A DNA stretch of 64,000 nt from Eriocheir sinensis (GCF_024679095.1 NC_066571.1:2235561-2299560); one strand, 5' to 3'. Numbered from the stretch's first letter, positions 33,395-46,317 are shown. Notes: a model not told the origin generated them from the sequence alone. Numbers and translations: made by a program.

Positions 33395-34042
33395 TATCAT
33401 TGCTTTTAGTTATTGTTATTGTTGTTTATAGTTATGTTTATAGTTATCCATCGTTATGTTGTATTCATTCATTGTATAGTTATTCATTTTTTTTTACAGC
33501 AAAGGAGACAGCTCAAAGGCACACACACAAAAAAAAAAGCCCGCTACTTGCTGCTCCTAAAAAGATTACAAAGTGGCCAAAAGAGAGGTCATTGTTTATA
33601 GTTACTCCTTCTTAATAGTTATCAGTTTCCAGGTGTTACAGTCATCTATCTCAGGTGTTACAGGCGCTGATACTTTCTAATTTCTTTTCTATTCTCTACT
33701 TTCCGCCTTCCAATCAATCAGTCGTGCCGGGAACACTGCAGAGATCCGGCGTAATTACTGGCTAGCATTGCTTTTAGTTACTCATTGTTATTGTTGTTTA
33801 TAGTTATGTTTATAGTTATTCATCGCTATGTTGTATTCATTCATTGTATAGTTATTCATTGTTTATAGTTATTCCTTGTTAATAGTTACAAGTTTACAGG
33901 TGTTACAATCATCTATCTCAGGTGTTGCAGGCGATGATACTTTCTAATTTCCTTTCTATTCTCTACGTTCCGCCTTCCAATCAATCAGTCGTGCCGGGAA
34001 CACTATAGAGATCCGGCGTAATTACTGGCTATCCCTCTGAGA
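33395..34042. repeat. Tandem duplication, about 280-bp unit
   Basis: From CATTGCTTTTAGTTA to GATCCGGCGTAATTACTGGCTA the sequence occurs twice (about 33399-33769 and 33768-34032). Copy 1 is longer by one SINE-like family D insertion (33489-33588); copy 2 has the empty site at 33856-33860. Confidence 0.9.
33489..33588 (-). mobile_element. SINE-like family D, 100-bp insertion with empty-site twin
   Basis: Reads poly(T), ACAGCAAAGGAGACAGCTCA, AAGGC, A-run, GCCCGCTACTTGCTGCTCC and GGCCAAAAGAGAGG; its 3' poly(A) end is on the minus strand. Flanked by the direct repeat TCATT (33484-33488 and 33589-33593), which is present once in the uninterrupted tandem copy. That gives exact borders for this copy. 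Confidence 0.85.
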
Positions 34043-34571
<529 letters not shown>

Positions 34572-34860
34572 GCTAGCCTTCCCCCAACACACCGATGCAC
34601 GCGAGCCTTTGTCAGCGTGATGGAGTGTGTGTGTGTGTGTATGTGTGTGGACTGTGGAGGGGAGGATATCCGTAGTGATGGGGGGGGAGGAGACATAGAC
34701 GTGTAATATTCATGTAACGAACCGGTGGAGGGAAAACACTGCAACGATAACGAAGAAACGAGGCAAGGGAAAGATGACGACGATGAGGACACTGACGACC
34801 AGGCAACATGTACGGCGATAGGTTGACCCCCCCCTAAAAAACAACAACATACGGATGAAA

Positions 34861-36275
34861 AGAAAGATAGGAAAGAAAAGAAGAAAAAGAAAGAAAGGAA
34901 AAGAACGAAGGAAAAACAAACGGAAACATAGAGGAAGGGAGAAATAAATAGATAAGAAGAAACAGAGAATCAAAGAGGAAAAAATTAAGAAAAAGAAACA
35001 ATCATATAAAGGGTGAAAGAAAAAAAGAAAAGGAAAGAGAGGAACAGAGGAAGGGAGAAACAGAGAGACAGAGAAACAGAGGAAGGGAGAAACAGAGAGA
35101 CAGAGAAACAGAGGAAGGGAGAAACAGAGGAAGGGAGAAACAGAGAGACAGAGAAACAGAGGAAGGGAGAAACAGAGAGACAGAGAAACAGAGGAAGGGA
35201 GAAACAGAGAGACAGAGAAACAGAGGAAGGGAGAAACAGAGAGACAGAGAAGCAAAGGAAGGGAGAAACAGAGACAGAGAAACAGAGGAAGGGAGAAACG
35301 GAGAGACAGAAACAGAGGAAGGGAGAAACAGAGAGACAGAGAAACAGAGGAAGGGAGAAACAGAGAAACAGAGAAACAGAGAAACAGAGGAAGGGAGAAA
35401 CAGAGAGACAGAGAAACAGAGGAAGGGAGAAACAGAGGAAGGGAGAAACAGAGGGAGAAAGAGAGGAAGGGAGAAACAGAGAGACAGAGAAACAGAGGAA
35501 GGGAGAAACAGAGAGACAGAGAAACAGAGGAAGGGAGAAACAGAGAGACAGAGAAACAGAGGAAGGGAGAAACAGAGAGACAGAGAAACAGAGGGAGAAA
35601 CAGAGGAAGGGAGAAACAGAGAGACAGAGAAACAGAGAAAGGGAGAAACAGAGACAGAAAATCAGAGGAAGGGAGAAACAGAGAGACAGAGGAAGGGAGA
35701 AACAGAGAGACAGAGAAACAGAGGAAGGGAGAAACAGAGAGACAGAAAAACAGAGGAAGGGAGAAACAGAGAGACAGAGGAAGGGAGAAACAGAGGAAGG
35801 GAGAAACTGAGAGACAGAGAAACAGAGGAAGAGAGAAACAGAGAGACAGAGAAACAGAGGAAGGGAGAAACAGAGGAAGGGAGAAACAGAGAGACAGAGA
35901 AACAGAGGAAGGGAGAAACAGAGGAAGGGAGAAACAGAGAGACAGAGAAACAGAGGAAGGGAGAAACAGAGAGACAGAGAAACACAGGAAGGGAGAAACA
36001 GAGACAGAGAAACAGAGGAAGGGAGAAACAGAGAGACAGATGAAGGGAGAAACAGAGAGACAGAGAAACAGAGAGACAGAGAAACAGAGGAAGGGAGAAA
36101 CAGAGAGACAGAGAAACAGAGGAAGGGAGAAACAGAGACAGAGACACAGAGGAAGGGAGAAACAGAGACAGAGAAGCAGAGGAAGGGAGAAAGAAAGAAA
36201 CAGAAACAGAGGAAGGGATAAATAAAGAAACAGAGAAACAGAGGAAGGGAGAAAAAAAAGAAACAGAGAAACAGA
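34861..36275. repeat. Purine-rich minisatellite, about 32-bp unit, with flank
   Basis: From about 35040 the unit AACAGAGGAAGGGAGAAACA, GAGAGACAGAGA recurs about 40 times with shortened forms lacking one submotif. 34861-35040 is a non-tandem flank that recurs at 39030-39200. K/E/R-rich plus-strand and L/S/F-rich minus-strand frames, some over 600 codons, are artefacts of the absence of stops. Confidence 0.93.
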
Positions 36276-36720
36276 GAAAGAAAGGAAGAAACAACTCACC
36301 AATAACAGCGACAACAAATCTGAGTGTGAAAGGAAAAAAATATATAAAGACAAAAACGACGAAGAAAAAAAAGGTAAAAATAGAAGAGGAAGTAGAAAAG
36401 AATGAGGACGAAGAAACGGAGAGGAAGAAAAGATAATAGCAACAACAACAATAATAATAATAATAATGATAATAATAATTAAATAAATGAATAAATATAT
36501 ACATAAATAATAACATGATGAAGAAGAGGAAGAAACCAATAGCAAGAACAGCGTAGTAATCTTCCTTAGTGACTTAAACACGTATGGTCCGCGATATGCA
36601 GTACAACTTTTATCTCCATTTTTGTCCGTGTTCGTCATCATAATAAACGGAATGAGATCCAGGAATCGTCTCTCATGCAACATTATTCTATTACTCTGTG
36701 TGTTTCGTGTTCCTGTGAAT
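36276..36720. other. No recognised gene; (AAT)n near 36450
   Basis: AT-rich with a short AAT/AAC repeat, then unique sequence. Confidence 0.45.
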
Positions 36721-36839
36721 GGCTAATGTAATGCTACCCTCACCACGCCGCTAATCTACCTCGCCACGCCTCTAATCTACCTCCCACGCCTCGCCTCTAC
36801 CTCACCACGTCTCTCCTCTATCCCTTCCAACCCTCTCCA

Positions 36840-38620
36840 CCTTCCTCCTCCGTTCCACTAACTCCCACACGCCTTTCCACTACCTTCTCCACCTCTGTCT
36901 ACCTTGCCCCTCCTTTCCACTATCTTCTCCACCCCTGTCTACCTTGCCCCTCCTTTCCACTACCTTCTCCACCCCTGTCTACCTTGCCCCTCCTTTCCAC
37001 TATCTTCTCCACCCCTGTCTACCTTGCCCCTCCTTTCCACTACCTCCCACACGCCTTTCCACTATCCCTTCCACCCCTCTCTACCTTCCCCTTCCTTTCC
37101 ACTACCTCCCACACGCCTTTCCACTATCCCTTCCACCCCTCTCTACCTTCCCTTCCTTTCCACTACCTCCCACATGCCTTTCCACTATCCCTTCCACCCC
37201 TCTCTACCTTGCCCCTCCTTTCCACTACCTCCCACACGCCTTTCCACTATCCCTTCCACCCCTCTCTACCTTCCCCTTCCTTTCCACTACCTCCCACACG
37301 CCTTTCCACTATCCCTTCCACCCCTGTCTACCTTGCCCCTCCTTTCCACTACCTCCCACACGCCTTTCCACTATCCCTTCCACCCCTCTCTACCTTCCCC
37401 CTCCTTTCCACTACCTCCCACACGCCTTTCCACTATCCCTTCCACCCCTGTCTACCTTGCCCCTCCTTTCCACTACCTCCCACACGCCTTTCCACTATCC
37501 CTTCCACCCCTCTCTACCTTGCCCCTCCTTTCCACTACCTCCCACACGCCTTTCCACTATCCCTTCCACCCCTGTCTACCTTGCCCCTCCTTTCCACTAC
37601 CTCCCACACGCCTTTCCACTATCCCTTCCACTCCTCTCTACCTTCCCCTCCTTTCCACTACCTCCCACACGCCTTTCCACTATCACTTCCACCCTCTCTA
37701 CCTTCCCCCTCCTTTCCACTACCTACCATACGCCTTTCCACTATCCCTTCCACCCCTCTCCACCTTGCCCCTCCTTTCCACTTCCTCCCACACGCCTTTC
37801 CACTATCCCTTCCACCCCTGTCTACCTTGCCCCTCCTTTCCACTACCTCCCACACGCCTTTCCACTATCCCTTCCACCCCTCTCCACCTTGCCCCTCCTT
37901 TCCACTACCTCCCACACGCCTTTCCACTATCCCTTCCACCCCTCTCTACCTTGCCCCTCCTTTCCACTACCTCCCACACGCCTTTCCACTATCCCTTCCA
38001 CCCCTGTCTACCTTGCCCCTCCTTTCCACTACCTCCCACACGCCTTTCCACTATCCCTTCCACCCCTCTCCACCTTCCCCCTCCTTTCCACTACCTCCCA
38101 CACGCTTCCACTCTTTTCTCCACCCCTCTCCACCTTCCCCCTCCTTTCCACTACCTCCCACGCGCCTTTCCACTATCCCTTCCACCCCTCTCTACCTTCC
38201 CCCTCCTTTCCACTACCTTCCATACGCCTTTTCACTTTCTTCTCCACCCCTCTCCACCTTCCCCCTCCTTTCCACTACCCCCCACACGCCTTTCCATTAT
38301 CCCTTCCACCCCTCTCTACTTTCCCCTTTCTTTCCTTTACCTCCCCACACCTCTTCTCTATTTCTCCCCCTCTCTACCCCCTCCCCCGCCTATCTATTAC
38401 CTCCCCCACACCTTTCTACCTCCCCATGCCTCCCCTCTACCACCCACACGCCTTTCCACTATCTTCTCCACTCCTCTCTACCTTCCCCCTCCTTTCCTTT
38501 ACCTCCCCACACCTTTCCTTTATTTCTTCCCTTCTCTACCTCCCCCCTGCCCATCTAATACCTCCTCCACACCTTTCTACTACCCCATGCCTCCCCTCTA
38601 CCTCCTCAACGTTTCTCCAC
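36840..38620. repeat. Pyrimidine-rich minisatellite, 40-bp block then 62-bp block
   Basis: 36900-37040 has a 40-bp unit (CTTGCCCCTCCTTTCCACTA, TCTTCTCCACCCCTGTCTAC). From 37040 a 62-bp unit adds CCTCCCACACGCCTTTCCAC, and becomes degenerate after about 38100. The longer unit looks like the 40-bp unit plus a 22-bp insert. Frames of over 600 codons are artefacts. Confidence 0.93.
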
Positions 38621-39020
38621 TACCTTCCCCCCGCCTCTCCACTGCTTCCCCTATGCCTCCACTTCCCCCGCACGCACACACACACGCCACTACACACGAT
38701 GTCTCCTTGTTCTCCTTTACAACACACTGCAGCACTGCGCCACCACCACCACCACCACCACAACACGCCACTATCCCCCCTTCCACCCTGATCCTCTCTT
38801 CAAACCCACCCACCCCCCTTCACCACGCAAATCCTCTTATCACCCCCCGCCCCCCCCCTTGCCTGCCTGATCCTATACTCTCGCCATGCACCCTCACGTC
38901 CTCTGGGTCCATATTCACACACATTTCGGGGCTCAGAAACTCACATTGGATAAGGATTTTGTAGAGTTTGTGGGTATTGCCATGGGTAGTTTTATGAGTC
39001 TGGTGATTGTTTGACTAGAG
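38621..39020. other. No gene; possible family E relic at 38940-39010
   Basis: GATTTTGTAGAGTTTGTGGG, ATTGCC, GGGTAGTTTTATGAGTCTGG and TGATTGTTTGAC resembles the complement of family E (CTCGTAGAAGTTTTGGGCAT, TTTCCAGGAGTAGTTTTATG). Confidence 0.4.
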
Positions 39021-39029
39021 AGGAAAGAG

Positions 39030-39220
39030 AGGAGGCAAAAAAGAAAGGAAAAGAAAAAGAATGAAAGAAAAACAAACGGAAAGAGAGACGGAGAAATAAA
39101 TAGATAAGAAAAAACAGAGAATTAAAGAGGAAAAAAGGAAAAAAAAGAAACAATCATAGAGAGGGAGAAAAAAAAAGAGAGGAACAGAGGAAGGTAGAAA
39201 CAGAGAAACAGAGAAAGAAA
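39030..39220. repeat. Unexpanded paralogue of the 34.9-35.1 kb purine region
   Basis: AAAACAAACGGAAA, GGAGAAATAAATAGATAAGA, ACAGAGAAT-AAAGAGGAAAA, AAGAAACAATCATA and GAGAGGAACAGAGGAAGG occur in the same order as at 34900-35060, but here only about one AACAGAGGAAGG-GAAACAGAG unit follows instead of about 40. Confidence 0.8.
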
Positions 39221-39880
39221 AAAATACTAATAAAAGCCTGACTAACCTTTTTGTGCCCTTGGGAAATATATGTTATGAGGGAAGAAAGCGTTTGAGAAGA
39301 CGTGCCTTGGGCCTCCACCGAAGCTCACCTCAGCCATGCCACACCGGGCCACACTTCGCCACTTCACGGGAACACTAAAATATATACGCCACGCCATCCC
39401 CGCAGCGCCATTACATAACACAACACTGCAATACACCTCTACCTCACCTGCATACCTTACAACAACAACACGCAACACAGCAGCTCAATACAACCCACGC
39501 ACCGACCAACACTTTCAACGAGGAAATGCCTAAGGGAATAACACCGTCCCCCAACACAAGAGGCGGCGTCCGCAACACAAAGCACGTTCTGTAAACACCT
39601 TAGATGAAGCATTTATAGTAATTACTCTTGATTAACTCTGCGTGCCAACTCGCCGTAATAATGTAAGGGTGTTGTGTCAAGTGTTATTAGTTTGTTTGCT
39701 TAGTTTATGAATATTATTTCTCTGTTGTGATGTAATTGATTTGTAACACACATCATAGCAAACCTTTTATAGTGAGGATCTCCAGCGGGTAAGGCTCATA
39801 GGAAAAAACTGAACTATGTAACAAAAAATAGTAACATCAGTAATAAAAATATATGGAATAATTATAATAACAAATAACCA
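39221..39880. other. No recognised gene
   Basis: CTTTTTGTGCCCTTGGGAAA at 39247 may be a scrap of family D. The rest looks unique. Confidence 0.4.
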
Positions 39881-39941
39881 TGATGATAATAATAATAATA
39901 ATGATGATGATGATGACGACGATGATGATGACGATGACGAT

Positions 39942-39976
<35 letters not shown>

Positions 39977-40004
39977 CGATGATGATGATGATGATGATAA
40001 TAAT
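39881..40004. repeat. (AAT)/(GATGAC) triplet microsatellite
   Basis: ATA repeats change to GATGAC and GACGAC, then GATGAT. M/I/T-rich frames are artefacts. Confidence 0.92.
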
Positions 40005-40231
40005 AGTAACCACCAACAATACCACTACTCCGCCACTTTTATTTACCCTACAGAAAAAGGAATAAAAAAATAGATACCCCGCTCCCTAGGCATTGCGAGG
40101 AAGCCGGGCCAGTAACGAGCGGGCGGGCGTCGAGGAGGCGGCGAGTGTGACGACGAGAGCTGGCCCTCGACGGAGCCCCGACGAGGACGAGAAGCGAGCG
40201 ACCCTTGGCTGCCGTGAATAGCTGGAGCGAC

Positions 40232-40918
<687 letters not shown>

Positions 40919-40928
40919 GCAGCGTGAC

Positions 40929-42317
40929 TTGATATATAGGCAGATTATCTCTCCCTCGAGTGAAAGGAAATTGCAGTTAGTTGTGCCTGCGAGATACAGA
41001 GGGGCTGTTCTCAAGTTAGGTCACAGTACTGCTCTAGGCGGTCACATGGGAAGAACCAAGACACTCGCTCGCGTACAAGCACATTTTTATTGGCCAGGGA
41101 TAGGCCAGGAGGTAGCTAGATATGCGTGGTCGTGCGATGTGTGTCAAAAGACTATAGATAGGGGTCGGGTAAAGCCAGCTCCCTTACAGCCACTGCCCAT
41201 TATTGACTCTCCCTTGGAAAGAGTAGCGGTAGATTTGGTGGGGCCGATCGAGCCCCGAGCCAGCGATGGCTCCCGGTATATTCTTACCCTTGTAGATTTT
41301 GCCACGCGTTGGGCAGAAGCGGTGCCGCTGAAGAATATTGAAACGCAAACTGTGGCTGAAGCTCTCATGACTATATTTTGTCGAGTAGGTATACCCAGAC
41401 AAATACTGAGTGATCGGGGTACTCAGTTCACCTCAGGGATGATGGAGGAAGTACTCCGTCTACTAGCGTGCAAAGGGTTACGTACCACGCCCTACCATCC
41501 CATGGGGAATGGACTGTGTGAACGTTTTAACGGCACACTTAAGAAAATGCATAAACACATGGCTGCCGAACAACCCAAGGAATGGCCTAGGTACCTGGCT
41601 CCTTTGTTGTTCGCGTACAAAGAAGCGCCACAGAGCTCCACCAGGTTCTCCCCGTTTGAGCTAATGTATGGTAGGTCGGTTAGAGGTCCGCTTCAGCTAC
41701 TGAGAGAGCTGTGGGATGACAATGTTCCGGACCCGGAGGTCAAGACCACATACCAGTACGTGTTAGATTTTGGCAACAGGCTGAGAGAGACCTGTAACAT
41801 TGCTAAGGAGGAGTTACTCAAAGCAAAACAAGTACAGAAAAGTTATTACGACAGGAAGGCAAAGTTGCGTAAGCTCAGTGAAGGAGAACAGTGTCTAGTT
41901 TTGCTTCCCACAGCGAGCAACAAGCTGTTAGCTCAGTGGAAGGGACCTTACGAGGTTCAGGAGAAGGTTAATGACCTTAATTATATTCTCCTGGTTGACG
42001 GACACCCAAAACGGTTCCACATCAACATGTTGAAACAATACTACCGGCCAGATGCAGCCACAGGTTACTTGCGAGACAGTGAGTATGATGATGAGAAGGT
42101 GATGCGTCTAGAGTTAGTTAAAGCTCACTATTCTCAGCCTCAGACCGTAGATGTGGGAGCGGCAGTAGTAATACAAGATGATGAGGACGGCGAGGCTCCT
42201 CTCACTGTCTTTGCTAGACAGACAGAGTCAGTGCATGACGTGACGTTGGGAGGAAAGTTAACCCCAGAGGAGAGGGAACAATTAGCATCGTTGCTAGAGC
42301 GTCTGGTAGCAGAGTAA
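40929..42317 (+). pseudogene. Ty3/gypsy-type integrase, intact frame; element broken
   Basis: 462 codons from TTG 40929; the open frame extends upstream, so there is no real start. Integrase inserts the element's cDNA into the genome. Seen: zinc-binding HHCC (H32, H39, C69, C72), a DDE catalytic core with D102 (VAVDLVGP), D162 (ILSDRGTQF) and E198 (GLCERFNG) at D-X35-E spacing, and a C-terminal GPY-type domain (QWKGPYEVQEKV to FHINMLKQYYRP). After an acidic linker the end LTPEEREQLASLLERLVAE resembles the segment that comes just before reverse transcriptase in gypsy polyproteins. A TAA stops it there and no RT or RNase H follows. Protease lies directly upstream. The order protease-integrase-(RT) is that of Gmr1-like elements rather than of most gypsy elements. 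No LTRs are seen. Confidence 0.85.
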
Positions 42318-42562
42318 GATGATCAAAGTGGACAGCTTAGGTGGCTCGGAGACTTTATATTCGGATCTTGGGACCTTAAGATTCAGCTGAGTCGAGGAAC
42401 CAAGTAACGAAAGTGATCAGATTAGGTGGTTTCGAGGATGGTTGGGGGAGAGTTTTGCGGCATGCTTAAAAATTAAGTTGCACGGTATGGTGCATGGCGT
42501 GGTAATGTAGGAAAAATTAGGCAGATAGCCAGGAATTTTTACAATAAGTTGCACCATTTTAT

Positions 42563-42624
<62 letters not shown>

Positions 42625-43200
42625 TTGATGATTAAAACAAAAAGAAAGACATGTAGGAAGAAAGAGGTCAGAACACAGCTGCTAAACACAACACTGAATA
42701 CTTACAAAACACAGAAACACTGGGAAGGATTCAAGGCAGGACACGTGACACGGTTAACTCAAAGAGAGCGGAACGTGCAACACTAATTACTGATACCGTA
42801 ACACTGGGATGGATTTAAGAAGCGAAACAAGTTACATTGGAGTGGATTTGTCGAGTGTTACACGTAGCATTGACGGATTAGTTTACTGGAAAGCGTTATT
42901 CAGGATTGGATTAATTGCGGCGGAATATGCGAAACTAACTATAGTATTACTGGGATAAATTAGGGATAAGCACAAGAAACAATGGATAATAGCTTAATGA
43001 AGTAGAATGCATGCAATGAAGGAGGAGTAGAATGACAGGGAGTGAAGAGGCGACGGGAGGGTGAGAGGGTGAGAAACGGGTGGAAAAAGTCGTGGGATGG
43101 CCAGTCAAAGGGAGAGAGAGGGGAAGTGAAGGATGGAAAGGAAGACTGTAAAGTAGAAAAATAAATGCGGAATGGAAAGGGAGAGGAACAGTGTGAAGAG
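42318..43200. other. No RT or LTR; (GT)n at 42568-42620
   Basis: After the integrase stop there is no recognisable RT, RNase H or LTR-like repeat. A (GT)26 lies at 42568-42620; the rest looks unique. Confidence 0.6.
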
Positions 43201-43675
43201 AGGTATAGGACTGAAGGATTGAAAAAGTCGTAGAAAAAATAAAAATAAATGAGAAAAGGAAGGGGAGGTAAGTGGAAGCAGGGGTATAACATTGAAGGAT
43301 TTAGAAGGTTATAAAAAAGAAAAAACCCGAGATGGAAGAGAAGAGGAAGAGAGGAACAGAGGAGTATTAAAAAGGTTGTAAAAAAGAAAAAAGACGTGAT
43401 GGAAGAGGAGAGGAAGAGTGTAAACAGAGGAGTATAACATTGAAGGATTAAAAAGGTTGTAAAAAAAAAAAGCGATGGAAGAGGAGAGGAAGAGAGGAAC
43501 AGAGGAGTATAACATTGAAGGATTAAAAAAGTTGTAAAAAAAAAAAAGCGATGGAAGAGGAGAGGAAGAGTGTAAACATAGGAGTATAACATTGAAGGAT
43601 TAAAAAGATTGTAAAAAAGAAAAAAAAGCGAGATGGAAGAGGAAGAGGAGAGGTATAACATTGAAGGATTGTGAT
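43200..43675. repeat. Purine-rich minisatellite, about 70-90-bp unit, six copies
   Basis: GTATAACATTGAAGGATTAA, AAAGGTTGTAAAAAAGAAAA, GATGGAAGAGGAGAGGAAGA and GGAACAGAGGA recur with variable A-run lengths. Minus-strand L/S/F frames are artefacts. Confidence 0.88.
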
Positions 43676-44198
43676 GATTATTCGTGTTCATGCTGTCAGC
43701 AGATCCCAAACTATGCGGTTCTACAAGGATTTTCACTCTTGCACCTCAAGGCCCGAATCTAGGCAACACCGACGAAACAAAGCAGTGATTCATAAGCTGC
43801 ACACTAACAAAAATAACATAAGACACACACGGATAAATGGTTTGACACATACGCCATAAATAACTACGACTAGGAAGCTAACAGGTGAGAGGTCAATTTT
43901 AGGGCAATTATACGAGAGAAACGTAGAATGAAAGTACGAACGAGGGTGATGTTCCCCGGTGAAACTAGAGGTTATAAAATGAGAAATGAAAGAGTCGAGA
44001 GGTAGTTGATAGTGTCTTTCACATACAGAGTAACTTCACCTCCTTGCCTTTGTTGTTGATCTACACTAAATAAATTCAGTTGTAAAAAAAACTCGCTTCA
44101 CTCCATCGATTACTTACTGACCGCTATAGCGTCAAATATTTCGACTCTAAAAATAAGGCAGCACACCTTCGCCGAAAGTCTATTTTTTTAAAGGGTCT
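43676..44198. other. No recognised feature
   Basis: Unique-looking sequence. Confidence 0.4.
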
Positions 44199-44203
44199 CT
44201 ATA

Positions 44204-44465
44204 AGGCCGCTTTCACAGTCATTTTGTTTGTTTTGACCGTTACCAATGGCGCCGATCGCCGCTATAGAATTTCCACTTAAAACTGGCTGATGGGGTAGTG
44301 GCGGCTGCGGGGTTAGCCTAGCCCCGCACCTTGCCACACACTCAACACCTCTCGCTTCCTCTGCAGCCGCCACTACCCCATAGGCCAGTTTCACGTGGAA
44401 AACTATAGCGTCGATCGCCGCCATTGCTAACGATTAAAACAAATAAAACGACTGTGAAAGCGTCC
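44204..44465. mobile_element. Long-TIR foldback MITE, 262 bp
   Basis: Left arm 44205-44308 starts GGCCGCTTTCACAGTC; right arm 44363-44465 ends with its near complement GGACGCTTTCACAGTC. Arms match at about 87% over about 103 bp and include ATGGGGTAGTGGCGGCTGC near the centre, leaving a spacer of about 55 bp. A 5-bp direct repeat CTATA flanks it (44199-44203, 44466-44470). No coding capacity. The superfamily is not assigned. Confidence 0.8.
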
Positions 44466-44890
44466 CTATATACTTGATAAACTTCGAGACTACCGTAACT
44501 ATTATCTTCAGGTGAATAGAGACCAACGAATCTAAGAAAGGGACACTGAAAAGAAGAGAAGAAACCGAGAACAAATGTAATAACTGGAAAAGCGATGAGC
44601 GAAGATTAAGGAAGGATCGCTGAGGAAACTAAATGGGTGGAACGACGCGAAGGAAAAGACGCGGAAAATGAAACTCGCACAATGATTTTTCTTCACCGAG
44701 GGAGACGCGAGGGAGTGAGGGACGCAGAGATCCGGACGCGACGATTCTCCTTTCCGATGAGACGAGCTGGAGGGGAGTAATGAGATGAACGGAGAGAAAC
44801 GGACAGATGAAAGTCACACCGTTATATTTCTTCGCTTCTGAGGAGACAGCGAGGGCGTGAGGGACGGGGCGTAAAGATGGCTCAAATCTG
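44466..44890. other. No recognised feature
   Basis: Unique-looking sequence leading into the 50-bp array. Confidence 0.4.
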
Positions 44891-44903
44891 GCCTTCCTTT
44901 TCA

Positions 44904-45207
44904 GTAAGATTATGACTTTACTCTTCCTTTTTTCTCTGGTAATCTTTCGTTATGTAAGATTTTGACTTTACTCTTCCTTTTTTCTCTGGCAATCTTTCGT
45001 GATGTAAGATTATGACTTTACTCTTCCTTTTTTCTCTGGCAATCTTTCGTGATGTAAGATTTTGACTTTACTCTTCCTTTTTTCTCTGGCAATCTTTCGT
45101 TATGTAAGATTTTGACTTTACTCTTCCTTTTTTCTCTGGCAATCTTTCGTTATGTAAGATTTTGACTTTACTCTTCCTTTTTTCTCTGGTAATCTTTCGT
45201 TATGTTT
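44904..45207. repeat. 50-bp minisatellite, six copies
   Basis: Unit TATGTAAGATTTTGACTTTA, CTCTTCCTTTTTTCTCTGGC, AATCTTTCGT, copies almost identical (TTTTG/TTATG, GGC/GGT, TATG/GATG variants). High identity suggests recent expansion. Confidence 0.95.
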
Positions 45208-45479
45208 TCTTTCTTTATAAGCGAGAGATAATTCAAGGGTAAAAAACAGACTCCCAAAAAAGAAAAACACACAAAAAGTTCCCACACAAGGACAGAAGTA
45301 TCAAAAACATGGTGACGTTAGGTTCGAGAAGTGTCTTAATACTTTAGAAAGCGTTCAAGTCTTAGGAAGGAGGAAATAAAGAGGAAGTAATGCGGTTTAA
45401 ACTGTTTACATTTGGTGACGCTGTCTGTTTGTTTGCTTGTCTGTCTGTCTGTATGCTTGCTTGTTTATTTATATGTCAG

Positions 45480-45483
45480 CACC

Positions 45484-45542
<59 letters not shown>

Positions 45543-45626
45543 CCATTTCGTGACTCTCGTTCGATCGGACTTGGGTAATTCAGGTCCGACTCAGGAATGT
45601 GTGTGTGTGTGTGTGTGTGTGTGTAT
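45480..45626. repeat. C-run, (CT)n and (GT)n
   Basis: A C-run at 45482-45494, CT 45495-45540 and GT 45599-45624. Confidence 0.94.
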
Positions 45627-45707
45627 ACGTGTGTGGCGAGGGCGTGGCGTGTGTGTCAGCGTGATGGCAGGGGTCGGGAGGGTGCGCGCCACTGCTTACA
45701 ACAATGG

Positions 45708-46005
45708 ATGAAGGGAGAAGGCGAAGGCTGAGGCTACTTCCTTGATTTTGTGGGTGAACGACTTCATGACAAAAAAAAAATAACGTTATAGACAAAGCCA
45801 ACGTTTCCAGACTAAACCACTTACTCTGATGACAATGACAAAGATAAAGATGATGAAGGGAGGAGGCGAAGGCTGAGACTACTTCCTTAATTCTGTGGGT
45901 GAACGACTTCATGATAAAAAAAAAAGTTATAGACAAAGCCAACGTTTCCAGACTAAACCACTTACTCTGATAACAATGACAAAGATAAAGATGATTATGG
46001 AGCGT
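45708..46005. repeat. Tandem duplication, about 138-bp unit
   Basis: GATGAAGGGAGAAGGCGAAG, GGGTGAACGACTTCATGA, A-run, TTATAGACAAAGCCAACGTT and CTAAACCACTTACTCTGAT occur twice with few changes. Confidence 0.92.
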
Positions 46006-46106
46006 GATGACGACAGCGTTAAATATCAATAAAAAAAAAAGTTCATTGAATCACACCAGTCCTTCGTTGTGATCTGGACGCGACTTTATCATGCAGTTGT
46101 GAATCC

Positions 46107-46288
46107 TTAACCGTGTAGCAGCGACGGGCCAAATTTGTGCCATGATATAACCCCCAAAAATAGATGATACCTAATCTGATCACAAATGCTTTGATATATG
46201 AAATGGTTTGTGTGAGGGGTGATTTTTTCTCATTTTTCTCGATTGGAGGGACCATTAAGAAACATGATCCCCGCTGCTACCGGATTAA
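46107..46288 (-). mobile_element. TTAA-flanked MITE (piggyBac-like), copy 2
   Basis: TTAA at 46107-46110 and 46285-46288. Ends CCGTGTAGCAGCGACGGGCC and, inverted, TCCGGTAGCAGCGGGGATCA. The body matches copy 1 (15846-16066) in reverse: CATGATATAACCCCC-AAAATAGATGATA, CTGATCACAAATGC, AAATGGTTTGTGTGAG and AAGAAACATGATCCCCGC. Confidence 0.75.
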
Positions 46289-46317
46289 TTGTTCCGTTGT
46301 TTCTAATGTGTGTGTGT

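Noticed and set aside
34710..36683. 657-codon minus-strand open frame rich in L, S and F
   Set aside because: It is the complement of a purine-rich minisatellite that lacks stop codons; no domain and no start context.
36904..38964. Plus-strand frames of 524-686 codons rich in P, S, T and L
   Set aside because: All three frames are open over the same 62-bp pyrimidine minisatellite, as expected from missing stops rather than coding selection.
42318..42560. 3' LTR of the gypsy relic
   Set aside because: No matching upstream copy, no TG...CA ends with a target duplication, and no polypurine tract adjoining.
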